Source: Pseudalkalibacillus decolorationis
GTDB lineage: Bacteria; Bacillota; Bacilli; Bacillales; Fictibacillaceae
DNA: 64,000 bases
NCBI RefSeq assembly: GCF_024609785.1
Contig: NZ_JANHJQ010000001.1
Coordinates: forward strand, 62,001-126,000
Direction: 5' to 3'
Shown here: in pieces, positions 17,361 to 26,977 of the stretch
Layout: the number at the start of each line of letters is the position of its first letter
Position numbering within the stretch: the first letter of the stretch is position 1
Notes under the pieces: generated by a model
The model's database searches: none
What the model was told of the DNA's origin: nothing
Seen by the model: the letters and a program-made list of their open reading frames with translations, nothing else
Position numbers and translations under genes: made by a program

Positions 17361-20300
17361 TTATTCTTTTTCCCTTAGCGTCCAAACTGGAGTTTCCGGT
17401 TTTGGTAGGTTCATCGATTCAATTTTTGTTCTTGTGTCTTCCGTGATATGCCATTCCCATTTCTCAAAGAAGCTTAATAAATTTTCACCGCTGAGTTTTG
17501 AAGCCATCAAAACGAGTAAATCCATTTCTTCTTGATCGGATTTTGGCATTTGATCTTGAGGCAGTTCACGATAAGCAGTGTTAAGATTGGTGTAGAAATC
17601 CCATCCGTATGCTAGCTTCAGTTGTCCGAAAAGAACTAACCGTTCCATCAATCCGATGCTAGTAAACTTTTTATTAGGATCGGTACTGTTTAGATACTCG
17701 AATGCCTTGTCATAATAGTCTTTTCCTTCGTCATCCTTAGTCAGTAAGTTCGATTTTAATCCAAAATATTCTTGCACGTGTAAAGAATGTATATTAACCG
17801 ATACTTCAGTAATATCTCCCCATGTCCAAGGTGTTTGCTGGTATTCGTGTCCCATTTCATGCCAGAAGCCCCAGCTTCCTAATTGACCTTTTGATAGATC
17901 CACTGCCTCTTCGGCAAAACGTTGGATCGGAGCCATAATCGGGTATCCGGCATGCATTAATCCGTTGCTAATTTGGATATCGAATACATAACGATGCGGG
18001 CGGTCAGGGCTTCGATGTGGTAACGGTTTGTTTGGACCGACTCCAACAAGTTCATTATATTTTCCAATCATTTGATCCCATTTTGTCATCAATTCTTCCG
18101 GATTATCGACATTCTTAATGACATCGGTCGGTAACGTTAAGATGACATGCTCTCCTTGTAATTCTGCCCATGGAGCTTGATAATTTTTGATCGTGTTATT
18201 CCATTCTTCATTTGTTGTTTCACCAAGAACGAAGTATGGTGCATTAACCGCTCCACTAATTGAAACAGTTGCTTCTGTGTCGGCTTTAGACTTTGTCGGG
18301 ATTAAGTAAATTAAGCCACCGTATGGACTTACAATTTTATTCGTCCCTGGTTGCAATTCCTTTCGAAGCGCAACGACAGGTACCCTTTCCCAAGTCGTTT
18401 TTCCTGATAGATTATCGGTATGAGCCCCTATTTGAACATCAAGATTTTCGGTTCCTTCAGGGACCTCAATTGTAACGACACTTCCTGCCGGTGCGTATAA
18501 TCCTGTACTGTGCCAGTTGCCAGGCGGATACAACATTCGCAAATGACTTAAATCGTCATAATCAAAATCGACAACGATTTCTTTATTATCCACAATAGGG
18601 GTATCTGCTGGAACTACCCCAGGAAATACATCTGCAAATGGTGATTTCGTTTGGTTAGGATCAAGTGATACTTGATTAACCTGATAAGACAAGAGTGCAC
18701 TTGAGTAAGGGAACTTACCTTTTTCAAACGGCCATGTTACTTCCAAGTCTTGTGCATCTCCCCGAATTTGTTCAAGAAGCGGACTGGATGAAGTCAAACT
18801 TCCAATCGTACCGCTTACTATCGTTGCAATGATCTCTTTTTTCTTTTCGTCATCCGCATCCGGATAACCGATGTCAATTTCATCAACCAGTAATGTTCCA
18901 TTTTCAACAGCTTTTGCTTGATCAATCAACCTTAATATGTGATAGTTGTTTGCTTTGTCATAAGACAGTGGCGGCAACATTTCATTTTTAGTTGCTGCGA
19001 TGTTGTTCATCAAACTAATCCCTACTTCGTTCAAAAGCTTTTGAATTCCGTAATCATAAAGCCGAGCATTAGGTATTTTTTCTTTCATCCAATCCTTTGG
19101 ATACCCATCCATTACCCATCCTTTCATAGCGAAAAGAACCGCACCGCCATCTTTTATATAGTTTAATAGTGCTTCTACTTCTTCATCACTTAATGGCATA
19201 TTGAAGTTATTCACGTACGCTACTTGATAGAGATTCGGATTCATATCTTCTGACAGAAAATTGTCTACCTTTTTCACTTCTATTGGCAATTCGTCGCTTA
19301 CCCCAATATCCCAGTTCGTAATTAACTTAATTTTCCCTTCTCCATTAAGCGCTTCCTCGTAACTAACCGGTTGTCCTTCCCCTTGGTGTTGTTCCGTTAA
19401 CCAAGTCAAAACATTACGGGTGAGCGTGCTTTTAATATTTTCCGTTCCAGAAAAGTCTAGATATTCTGACATCCCGGCTGCCACAACTCTTCCTTTATCA
19501 TAGCGTGAGGCAGCAATTAGAGGAGAAGTATTTGGATTAGTGGCTACAACAAAAGCGTTTCCTTTGATTGCACTTACCCCGCCGGCATGTGTTGAAGAAT
19601 AGGAAGGGATCCCTTCAAGATCACGGTAAAAAACTTCGAAATCCTCCTTTAAAACTTCTTCCGGTGTTAGCTCCGTTTCAGTTTGTTCTCTAAGTTTCCA
19701 AACTTCCTCGTCTGGCTGTGGTAAGTTCATTGCTTCTACTTTTTCTCTTGCCTTATCCGAATATCCTACCGCCCATTTCTCGAAAAATTCAAGAAGGTTT
19801 TCTCCTGAGAGCTTCGATGCCGTTACTACAAACGTATCGATTTGTTCTTGGGTCGATTGCGGTAATTGATCATCGGGCATTTCTCGATAGTAGGTGTGTA
19901 CATCCGTATAGAAATCCCAGCTGTACGCAAGCTGAAGTTGTTTGAACATAACAAGCCTTTCATAGTTTCCTATATCATTGTATTCTTTCTCCAGATTATT
20001 ACTGTTTAAAAATTCAAATGCACGGTCATAATAGTCTTTACCATCTTTTTCTGTGAGCAATTCGGATGGATTTCCAAATTTCTCTTGAATATAGAGAGAG
20101 TAGATGTTAACCGTAACTTCCCAAACATCTCCCCATAGCCATGGACTTTGTTGGTATTCATGGCCAAGTTCATGCCAGAATCCCCAGGCTTTCGTCCGTA
20201 CATAATCGACATTCAGCAATCTTTCCGCTCGATCGACTGTCAGCATAATCGGATACCCTGCATGCAATGCTCCACCCTTTATTTGTCTATCGGCAACATA

Positions 20301-22151
20301 ATAATGAGGCAGTTCATCTGCCGTGTTCGGCATCTCTTTTTCTGGAGAAACGCCAACTAATTCGTCATAGCTTTCTACGATCTCGTCCCAGGTTTCCATC
20401 AGTTCTTTCGGATCTTCTAAATCTGTTATCGTTTCAGAAGGAACAGTCAGAACGATATTATCCGACTTTAGTTCAGCAAATGGAGCAGTCGGGGCGTTTC
20501 TCATCTTATCCCATTCTTCCTGAGTCGTTTCACCTAATACATAATAAGGAGCTTGAACAGCGCCGTTAATTTTCACGGTGACTTTCGTATCCTCTTTCGG
20601 TTTCATCGGTATTAAGTAAATCATTCCGCCATATGGGCTGTTAACCCGATTCTTACCGGGAGTTAGTTTCTTGTGATCAACGAGAAGCGGAACTCGTTTC
20701 CATTGACTAAGCCCTCTTAGATCATCATCATGAGAACCAATCTGCACCGTTAAATTTTCAGTGCCCTCAGGAACGTCCACCTCTACAACACTTCCCGGAG
20801 GAGCATATAATCCGGTACTTACCCAATTCTTATTCGGCAGCGCCCGAGTATACATCGTATCCAGAAAATCAAAATTCACTTCTACCTCTTTGTTGTTGAC
20901 GATTTCAGCATCTTCAGAAACTTTACCAGGGAAATCATCAGCATAAGGTGATTTTGTATTATTTGGGTCTAAAGTAAAATGACTAAACTGAAAATCATAC
21001 AAAGCATTGGTATAAGGCTTTTCTGATCGGTTAATTGGAAAAATTGCCGGCTCTAGTTTTTCCGCTTTACTCTCTGCCCATGCGTAAAGCTGGGATTCAG
21101 AGGATAAGGTTTCCAACGTTTCAATGATGACATCCGCAAGCAGCTTTTGCTTTTTGTTCGCATCAGCATTAGGAAGACCAATTTCTATATCATCGATCGA
21201 TAATGTTCCTTCTTCTAATGCCTTGGCCTGCTGAATTCGATTGAGAAAATGACTGTTATATGCATCTTCATACGTGAATTCTGGCGGGTTATTGTTAGTG
21301 GACACACCTGAGTTCAGTAAAGTTAATCCAGCTCTGTTAAGAAGCTTTTGGACTGCAAAATTCTGACTGAGTCTTGAACCCCTATAATTACCGATGCGTA
21401 GTCTTTCATCAAGGGGTGTGTGGCGGGTAATGCTTACTAAATCGCGGCCCTTCTCAGCAACTATAACCGCTCCGCCTTTTCTTACATACTTATCCAGATT
21501 TTTAAGATCCTTGTCTTTCATTGAGGCATCCACATAGGCAACCGCATACTTTTGTGGATTTAATTTAGCAGAGGCCCAGCTATCCACTTTTACTACTTCA
21601 ATTGGAAGAGACGGGTCTACTGTAAAACTGTGTGAGGTCGTAACCAAACGTATTTTTTTCCCTTTTCCTTTCAAGGCATCCTCATAACGATTGGTACGGT
21701 CGTTTCCTTTACCTTTATTCGTATGGGCTTCATCCGTAAGCCATAACAGAATGTTTCGGGTAACTATTCCTTCCTCATCCTCATGTGGACGGGAAAGGTC
21801 AAAGTATTGATCACTACCTGCTGCCACAATACGACCCTTCCCGTAACGTGCCGCCGCAATTGAAGGATTTGCCTCAGGTGCAACAACCGGGAAAGCTTTT
21901 TCTCCAATCGCTCCGATCCCTCCGCTGCCAGAATATACAGGAATACCTTGCAGGTCACGATAAAAAATGCTTAAATCCTCTTTTAAAACCTTCGGAGACG
22001 TTAATTTCGGTTCTTTCTTTGTTACAACGTCCGTTTTTGAAGCAGATTTTTCGGATTTTGCTAACGTGCCGTTATCAAAACCTGCTGTCATTGAAGTAGA
22101 ACATAACAGTGAAAAGATAAGAAATGCTCTAAATAAAATCTTGAACGACAT
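17361..22151 (-). CDS. secreted tandem TCAF/M60-like zinc metallopeptidase
   Basis: This 1596-residue protein has a signal peptide (about residues 1-24) and two homologous units, about 50-820 and 825-1596. Each unit begins with a class I glutamine-amidotransferase-like domain (FYRDLQGIP..., then a GKGR(I/V)VAAG motif and a 'RN(I/V)L.WLT' helix). A beta-rich M60-N-like domain with STGLYAP(P/A)GSVV follows, then an M60 peptidase domain. Both zinc motifs are intact: HELGHE at residues 660-665 and HEMGHE at 1431-1436, with a downstream Glu (GDVWE, GDITE). The order matches TCAF/enhancin-type proteins. M60 enzymes commonly cut mucin-like glycoproteins, so this one may open a protein-linked glycan for the PL8 lyases; that is inference. 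Confidence 0.88.
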   Translation of the reverse strand: MSFKILFRAFLIFSLLCSTSMTAGFDNGTLAKSEKSASKTDVVTKKEPKLTSPKVLKEDLSIFYRDLQGIPVYSGSGGIGAIGEKAFPVVAPEANPSIAAARYGKGRIVAAGSDQYFDLSRPHEDEEGIVTRNILLWLTDEAHTNKGKGNDRTNRYEDALKGKGKKIRLVTTSHSFTVDPSLPIEVVKVDSWASAKLNPQKYAVAYVDASMKDKDLKNLDKYVRKGGAVIVAEKGRDLVSITRHTPLDERLRIGNYRGSRLSQNFAVQKLLNRAGLTLLNSGVSTNNNPPEFTYEDAYNSHFLNRIQQAKALEEGTLSIDDIEIGLPNADANKKQKLLADVIIETLETLSSESQLYAWAESKAEKLEPAIFPINRSEKPYTNALYDFQFSHFTLDPNNTKSPYADDFPGKVSEDAEIVNNKEVEVNFDFLDTMYTRALPNKNWVSTGLYAPPGSVVEVDVPEGTENLTVQIGSHDDDLRGLSQWKRVPLLVDHKKLTPGKNRVNSPYGGMIYLIPMKPKEDTKVTVKINGAVQAPYYVLGETTQEEWDKMRNAPTAPFAELKSDNIVLTVPSETITDLEDPKELMETWDEIVESYDELVGVSPEKEMPNTADELPHYYVADRQIKGGALHAGYPIMLTVDRAERLLNVDYVRTKAWGFWHELGHEYQQSPWLWGDVWEVTVNIYSLYIQEKFGNPSELLTEKDGKDYYDRAFEFLNSNNLEKEYNDIGNYERLVMFKQLQLAYSWDFYTDVHTYYREMPDDQLPQSTQEQIDTFVVTASKLSGENLLEFFEKWAVGYSDKAREKVEAMNLPQPDEEVWKLREQTETELTPEEVLKEDFEVFYRDLEGIPSYSSTHAGGVSAIKGNAFVVATNPNTSPLIAASRYDKGRVVAAGMSEYLDFSGTENIKSTLTRNVLTWLTEQHQGEGQPVSYEEALNGEGKIKLITNWDIGVSDELPIEVKKVDNFLSEDMNPNLYQVAYVNNFNMPLSDEEVEALLNYIKDGGAVLFAMKGWVMDGYPKDWMKEKIPNARLYDYGIQKLLNEVGISLMNNIAATKNEMLPPLSYDKANNYHILRLIDQAKAVENGTLLVDEIDIGYPDADDEKKKEIIATIVSGTIGSLTSSSPLLEQIRGDAQDLEVTWPFEKGKFPYSSALLSYQVNQVSLDPNQTKSPFADVFPGVVPADTPIVDNKEIVVDFDYDDLSHLRMLYPPGNWHSTGLYAPAGSVVTIEVPEGTENLDVQIGAHTDNLSGKTTWERVPVVALRKELQPGTNKIVSPYGGLIYLIPTKSKADTEATVSISGAVNAPYFVLGETTNEEWNNTIKNYQAPWAELQGEHVILTLPTDVIKNVDNPEELMTKWDQMIGKYNELVGVGPNKPLPHRSPDRPHRYVFDIQISNGLMHAGYPIMAPIQRFAEEAVDLSKGQLGSWGFWHEMGHEYQQTPWTWGDITEVSVNIHSLHVQEYFGLKSNLLTKDDEGKDYYDKAFEYLNSTDPNKKFTSIGLMERLVLFGQLKLAYGWDFYTNLNTAYRELPQDQMPKSDQEEMDLLVLMASKLSGENLLSFFEKWEWHITEDTRTKIESMNLPKPETPVWTLREKE

Positions 22152-22338
22152 CTTTCTAATCCTCTCCTTAATAAACTAATTTACAAAGGTGTATGAGGTC
22201 TAAGAAGTAGAATGATAGATTACTAAACTCTCATGCATTTGACCGACTGACCATGTTTCATTATAGTTATCGATAACATCAAACCGAATAGTACCACCTC
22301 CTTTTATGAGGCAAACCTATAAAATGATTCCTAGAAAT
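22152..22338 (-). promoter_or_regulatory. possible promoter region of the M60 gene
   Basis: On the minus strand a TATAAT hexamer directly follows the perfect 12-bp palindrome GTTATCGATAAC (22266-22277). The palindrome may be an operator overlapping a promoter, but no good -35 box lies at the right distance. The ribosome-binding site AAGGAGAGG of the M60 gene is at the left end. Confidence 0.35.
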
Positions 22339-22371
22339 CCGTGAAACGCACGAAAAATCGGCGTTCCACGG
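22339..22371 (-). terminator. terminator-like hairpin after the long PL8 gene
   Basis: CCGTGAAACGC pairs with GCGTTCCACGG (one mismatch) around an 11-base loop, starting 8 bases from the PL8 stop. The T-run on the minus strand is short (ATTTCT), so termination may be partial. Confidence 0.6.
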
Positions 22372-22378
22372 ACGATTA

Positions 22379-25300
22379 CTAATTTACTTTGACAAGCTTA
22401 ATGTAGTCGACGTTTAACGGAGAAGACAAATTATTCATATGAATCTCATGTTCCCCAGCTTTTAATTCAAATGTGAGTGGTCGATCTTCAAGGTCAGCAA
22501 ACATCATATCACTCCAACTGCTCCAACCGTTCGTAGAAGGAAAGTGAAAATTCACTTCTTTTCCACCGTCAATTGCGAAATCACGTTTTGATGTGTCTGA
22601 ATCAGTACTATAGCGTACGATAGCCTTGTAATTGCCTGACTCTGGTACATTAACTTTCCATTCGAGCCAATGTCCTGAATCATCCCACATGTTAATGGCT
22701 TTTCCTTCAGATGCCCCTTGTTTGTCAGCAATATTAACGGAGCCGCCTCCCTGTTCCGAAAAGTCTTCACCTTCGATAACAATTCCCTCAAGATTTTCCG
22801 AGACTGCGACTAGCTTTAAAAATCGACGTACCACTTGTACTTCTTTTGAACCGGTTCGGGTTGTGTTTCCCGCTTTTAAGGTTGCGTTGATCTCATATTT
22901 ACCGTACTCGGAGTACTCGGGAATAGCGATTTTTGTATTCAACGTGTGAGACTCGTTCGGATGTAGCGCTGGCACTTTTAAGCTATCTGGCTCTACTGTC
23001 CAGCCGTCCGAAACGTCCAAAGCAATCTTTCCCTCTGGCTGTACTCGTTCACCGTCGTTTGTCACCGTAACCGCTACAGATACTTCGTCACCCCGGAACA
23101 ACGCTTTGTCGACATCAACATTGATGTGGCTCGTAGGAGGCAGTTTTGCTGTTGCCTTCAGATTATAGTTCAATTTAACGGTATGGGTTTTCCCTAGTGA
23201 CCCGGATACGTCGATTTCTACTTTCGTATAAGGGACCATACGCGAGACTGTAACGCTATCATCTTTACTGATTACAGAGCGCGCTTTTTTGCCTAATTCA
23301 ATTGTGATCTTATCCTGCTTTTGAGTTGGATCAGACACAGCGATTGTCAGTTCGTCTCCTTCTTCTTTAATCATTACCGAAGCAGGTTGATAGGACCGAA
23401 TAAAGTCTACCGTGCCTCTTTCCCAAAAGTTAGCGGCAGTTAAACCAAGCTTCTTTTCCTTCACAGCGTGTATAGTACTCGTATTGCTTAAAATTTCGAT
23501 ATCCGGCTTATCATTGTAGTGCTCCATTCCACTCACATCTTTATTCGGCAGTAAGACGTACGAATAAGATGAATTTGTCGGGTTAATTCCGTGATTGAAT
23601 GCCAAGCTTAAGAAATTTTTTGTAATTAGATTTGTAGAACCACCTACATTGATATCTTTCCAGGAACCTAACCGCTCTTCACGCATACCAAATACAGTTG
23701 ATTGTTCCGGGAAGTAATAACCGATGTTTGATTTCGGAACGTTGCCTTCCAGGTGTGCCCACTTCACGCTTTCCATCTTTTCAGACCACCCAAGCTGGCT
23801 CGATTTCGTTTCTCCATTAACCGTAAAAACATTATTTCCGTTTTCATTTAATTTACGATTCTCGACGATCGTCTCTACTTTTCGATTATCACTGCCCGTA
23901 ATCCCTGCACCTAAAGCCACAATTTCATCATCAAAGGAAAACCACGATTTTTTGCCTGTTAAAGTGCTCTTTTCTATATCGAATTCCATACCAGCAGCAC
24001 CATACATCCCGTCAATAGATGCTCCCCCAACCCATGTTTTAGGACTACGATAGTAATAATCGTTTTTCAACGTTCCTTGTGATCCATCCGTAGTCGTACC
24101 TGGAAGACGGAACATATCAACTGTCGGCCAATAACCCTCGCTGAATTGCTCCAAATCATTGTTGTACAGATAAGTCATACCATAGCCTGTATACCATCCC
24201 TTTTTGTTCTCTTGATTAATGTATTCAAAATTTGCGATTCGGTTGGAAGACATACTAATACCGAAACCAAAGCCCGGTCGCCGGTGAACGATTCGATCCA
24301 TGCTCGCAAACACTTGATGTTTAATCAATTCGCCACGAGGAGAAACCATTGAGTCATTTATAAGAGATTTGACTGAAATCATATCGCTAATGTTCAGCCC
24401 TGAAACAAAGTTTTCAAACGTCGTATCTGACTGAACCCAATATTTAACCATTCTTTTGATTCTCAGCTCTACATCAGGTGGCGCCGCTTCCGACAGTTGT
24501 AAAATTGGTATGATCAACGATCTGCCTGCTGAATGATCGGAAGAGTTTTGCCTTGAAATCGCTCTTCCTCTCACCATGTCCATCATGGCTCCTTTATAGA
24601 TAAGGGGCTCATAGGAATCAAAAACCCATTGGTATACATTTTTTAAATTCGTGTCTGTAACCTCCCATGAAGATCCAGCCAATAAATACAGCACGTCAAC
24701 GAGATGATCCATCAATACAATGCCATAGCTTCCGGTATACGCAATATAGTTATGCTGAACAAAAGAGCCATCCTTGTAAAAACCGTCTCCGTCGGTCACA
24801 TAGTTGAACACTTGGCTTAACGCATCCCGAGCCTCAGCAATCTTGTCACTATCTTTACCGACAATTCCCCGAATGCTGACGATTAACGCTTTATCCATTC
24901 GATTGGCGCCTGTTTCAATCACACCCGGAAACCTTACCCGGTGAACAGGATCCGGGACGAAACGGTCAATCGCTTTGATGTAATTCGCAATTTGAGTTGA
25001 GGTTAAATCGTCATACATTAACACCAAAAGATCCTTAAATGCCATGGGAGTCCCAATTTCCCAATGCCACCAGTTCCCATACTGCGATTTTTTTTCATTG
25101 TAGCGATTTAAGTACAACCAATCCAAACCATTGATGATGTCCTGTTTTAACGATTCGGCTTGATATAATTCAGATCCTTTAATCGAATAAGCTAGAGCCA
25201 TGTCTTTCAATCGATTATAACTTCCTGAAATGGCGCTAGGATCAGATGTGCTATCCAAGTCATTCCATAAATAGGCTCGATTGTCTTCTATGTTCATCGT

Positions 25301-25552
25301 ATCCCAATGACCGGTGCCCTCTTCGTTCTTCACTTTTAAGACTAGATTTTCAATATAGGCTGAAATATCAGGATCATCACTGTCAAATCCGGATCCTCCG
25401 GTTAAATAGTCCTTCCACTTTTCACGCATGTTGTCAAATTCGTCAGTTTCTTCAGCAGCATAAGCGTCTTCAAGATAAACAGTCATCATCGGTACAATTA
25501 ACAAAGCGGTTAAAAACACAGATATTAATTTAAATCTCTTTTTTCGAATCAT
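22379..25552 (-). CDS. secreted polysaccharide lyase family 8 with C-terminal binding modules
   Basis: I start at the ATG six bases after AAGGAGG (1057 residues). A signal peptide ends near AYAAEE (residue 34). The PL8 core aligns without gaps to the shorter paralogue through the catalytic region: Asn217, His267/Tyr276 (VQHNYIAYTGSYG) and RGRAISR at 328-334. After the core (about residue 800) come a NEW3-like beta domain (about 805-905) and a CBM6/CBM35-like carbohydrate-binding domain (about 915-1057, with AINMWDDSGHWLEWKV and VDYIKL). The added modules suggest it binds insoluble or cell-attached substrate. It is followed by the M60 gene and preceded by GH88. Confidence 0.93.
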   Translation of the reverse strand: MIRKKRFKLISVFLTALLIVPMMTVYLEDAYAAEETDEFDNMREKWKDYLTGGSGFDSDDPDISAYIENLVLKVKNEEGTGHWDTMNIEDNRAYLWNDLDSTSDPSAISGSYNRLKDMALAYSIKGSELYQAESLKQDIINGLDWLYLNRYNEKKSQYGNWWHWEIGTPMAFKDLLVLMYDDLTSTQIANYIKAIDRFVPDPVHRVRFPGVIETGANRMDKALIVSIRGIVGKDSDKIAEARDALSQVFNYVTDGDGFYKDGSFVQHNYIAYTGSYGIVLMDHLVDVLYLLAGSSWEVTDTNLKNVYQWVFDSYEPLIYKGAMMDMVRGRAISRQNSSDHSAGRSLIIPILQLSEAAPPDVELRIKRMVKYWVQSDTTFENFVSGLNISDMISVKSLINDSMVSPRGELIKHQVFASMDRIVHRRPGFGFGISMSSNRIANFEYINQENKKGWYTGYGMTYLYNNDLEQFSEGYWPTVDMFRLPGTTTDGSQGTLKNDYYYRSPKTWVGGASIDGMYGAAGMEFDIEKSTLTGKKSWFSFDDEIVALGAGITGSDNRKVETIVENRKLNENGNNVFTVNGETKSSQLGWSEKMESVKWAHLEGNVPKSNIGYYFPEQSTVFGMREERLGSWKDINVGGSTNLITKNFLSLAFNHGINPTNSSYSYVLLPNKDVSGMEHYNDKPDIEILSNTSTIHAVKEKKLGLTAANFWERGTVDFIRSYQPASVMIKEEGDELTIAVSDPTQKQDKITIELGKKARSVISKDDSVTVSRMVPYTKVEIDVSGSLGKTHTVKLNYNLKATAKLPPTSHINVDVDKALFRGDEVSVAVTVTNDGERVQPEGKIALDVSDGWTVEPDSLKVPALHPNESHTLNTKIAIPEYSEYGKYEINATLKAGNTTRTGSKEVQVVRRFLKLVAVSENLEGIVIEGEDFSEQGGGSVNIADKQGASEGKAINMWDDSGHWLEWKVNVPESGNYKAIVRYSTDSDTSKRDFAIDGGKEVNFHFPSTNGWSSWSDMMFADLEDRPLTFELKAGEHEIHMNNLSSPLNVDYIKLVKVN

Positions 25553-25650
25553 GAACAACCTCCTTATTAACGGTTAAATTATTATTGAAAATTCAATCTT
25601 TTTATTTTGTAAGCATGCAAGTTTTTAAAGGTTTACTAACACAGACTAAA

Positions 25651-25683
25651 AGTCCATAGTCTGGTTTATGCATGGCTATGGAC
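25651..25683 (-). terminator. terminator-like hairpin after the GH88 gene
   Basis: AGTCCATAG pairs with CTATGGACT around a 15-base loop, and flanking GACTAA/TTAGTC can extend the stem. It lies in the 150-base gap between the GH88 and long PL8 genes. Confidence 0.65.
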
Positions 25684-25710
25684 TTCTTCTTTGTTAGTCG
25701 ATATATATTT

Positions 25711-26937
25711 TTACCAATACAGCTTCCAATCTCTAGTCGCTCTTACAAGTGCTTCAAAGTAAAAATAGTCACCCCATAAATTCGCTTCATGTACTCCAGA
25801 ATTCGTATTTCTATTGTAAACACCTTCTAGCAGTAGACCTTCAGCTTGTTCTTCATTCTTTGAAGAGTAATTTTCATAGAGGGATTGTAAAATTTTTAAA
25901 GCAGCATTCTCATAATACTTATTCGTTTCATCGTTCTGTACTGATTTTGCTAATTCAAACAGTCCGCATACAGCAATCGAGGAAGCCGAACTGTCTCTTA
26001 CCTCTCCACTGCCATCTGAGAAGGATAAATCCCAATAAGCCACGAGATCTTCAGGGCTTTGGTTAAGGAAATAGTTTGTTACTTTTAAACTTCCATCTAG
26101 TATTTTTCCATCCTTAGTAAATTTATAACTAAGTGGAAAGCCGTACACACCCCACGCTTGGCCTCTTGCCCAACATGATTCGTCACTATATCCTTGATGC
26201 GTTTTTCCAAACCTGGGCTCTCCAGTCTCTGTGTCAAAATAGAACGTATGATGTGTGGTGGCATCTTCTCTTACGATATGGGCTAACGTTTTAAGCGCAT
26301 GGTTGTGTGCGGCATCCTTATACTTCTCGTCTCCGGTAACTTCTGTTGCCCAGTATAATAGAGGCAAATTCATCAAACAGTCGATGATAATTCTTCCTCT
26401 TTGGTTAGGATCGTTCAAATTCCCCCATGCTTGAATAATACCTGCTTTTTCAAAATAACGAGTCATTAAATGATCAGCTGCCTTTAAAGCTATTTCTTTT
26501 GCTTTTTCACTCCCTGTTAATTTATAAGCTGAAACGCATGAAAGAGTATACAGAAATCCTAAGTCATGCGTATCGATGCCGATTTTCTTCTCCATTCGTT
26601 CTCCAAAACTGTCTACGTGAACTTCTGCAACTTTCCGGTACTTTTCATCGCCCGTCACTTCATAAGCGAGCCATAGCATCCCGGTCCAGAACCCTGTTGT
26701 CCAGCCGACATTAGCTCCGGGCTTTAAGTCATCTCTATAAGCCTTTCTAGGAAGATAAATTTTATTTTCCGTATGATCATCTGGAAATTGATCCGTATAT
26801 TTATCTAATTTCATGTCGATTTTTTTTAGTGCTTCTTTAATGGCATCCTCAAAAATCGCACGGTTTGAATCGAAAGGGGTTTTAAACACGCCTAATTGAT
26901 TTCCTTCATTAGCAATGTTGTCTACTTTATTTGACAT
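25711..26937 (-). CDS. GH88 unsaturated glucuronyl hydrolase
   Basis: This 408-residue protein has no signal peptide, so it works in the cytosol. It has the (alpha/alpha)6-barrel pattern of GH88 with Asp125 (THDLGF) and Asp186 (IIIDCLMNLPLL). Their 61-residue spacing equals that of catalytic D88 and D149 in the Bacillus sp. GL1 enzyme. GH88 enzymes hydrate and release the unsaturated uronic acid made by lyases. It directly follows the ABC permease genes and precedes the PL8 genes, which fits import of PL8 products. TTGGAGGAG lies before the ATG. Confidence 0.95.
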   Translation of the reverse strand: MSNKVDNIANEGNQLGVFKTPFDSNRAIFEDAIKEALKKIDMKLDKYTDQFPDDHTENKIYLPRKAYRDDLKPGANVGWTTGFWTGMLWLAYEVTGDEKYRKVAEVHVDSFGERMEKKIGIDTHDLGFLYTLSCVSAYKLTGSEKAKEIALKAADHLMTRYFEKAGIIQAWGNLNDPNQRGRIIIDCLMNLPLLYWATEVTGDEKYKDAAHNHALKTLAHIVREDATTHHTFYFDTETGEPRFGKTHQGYSDESCWARGQAWGVYGFPLSYKFTKDGKILDGSLKVTNYFLNQSPEDLVAYWDLSFSDGSGEVRDSSASSIAVCGLFELAKSVQNDETNKYYENAALKILQSLYENYSSKNEEQAEGLLLEGVYNRNTNSGVHEANLWGDYFYFEALVRATRDWKLYW

Positions 26938-26977
26938 AGGTTTTCTCCTCCAAATGTGTAATGTTAATAGATTTTAA

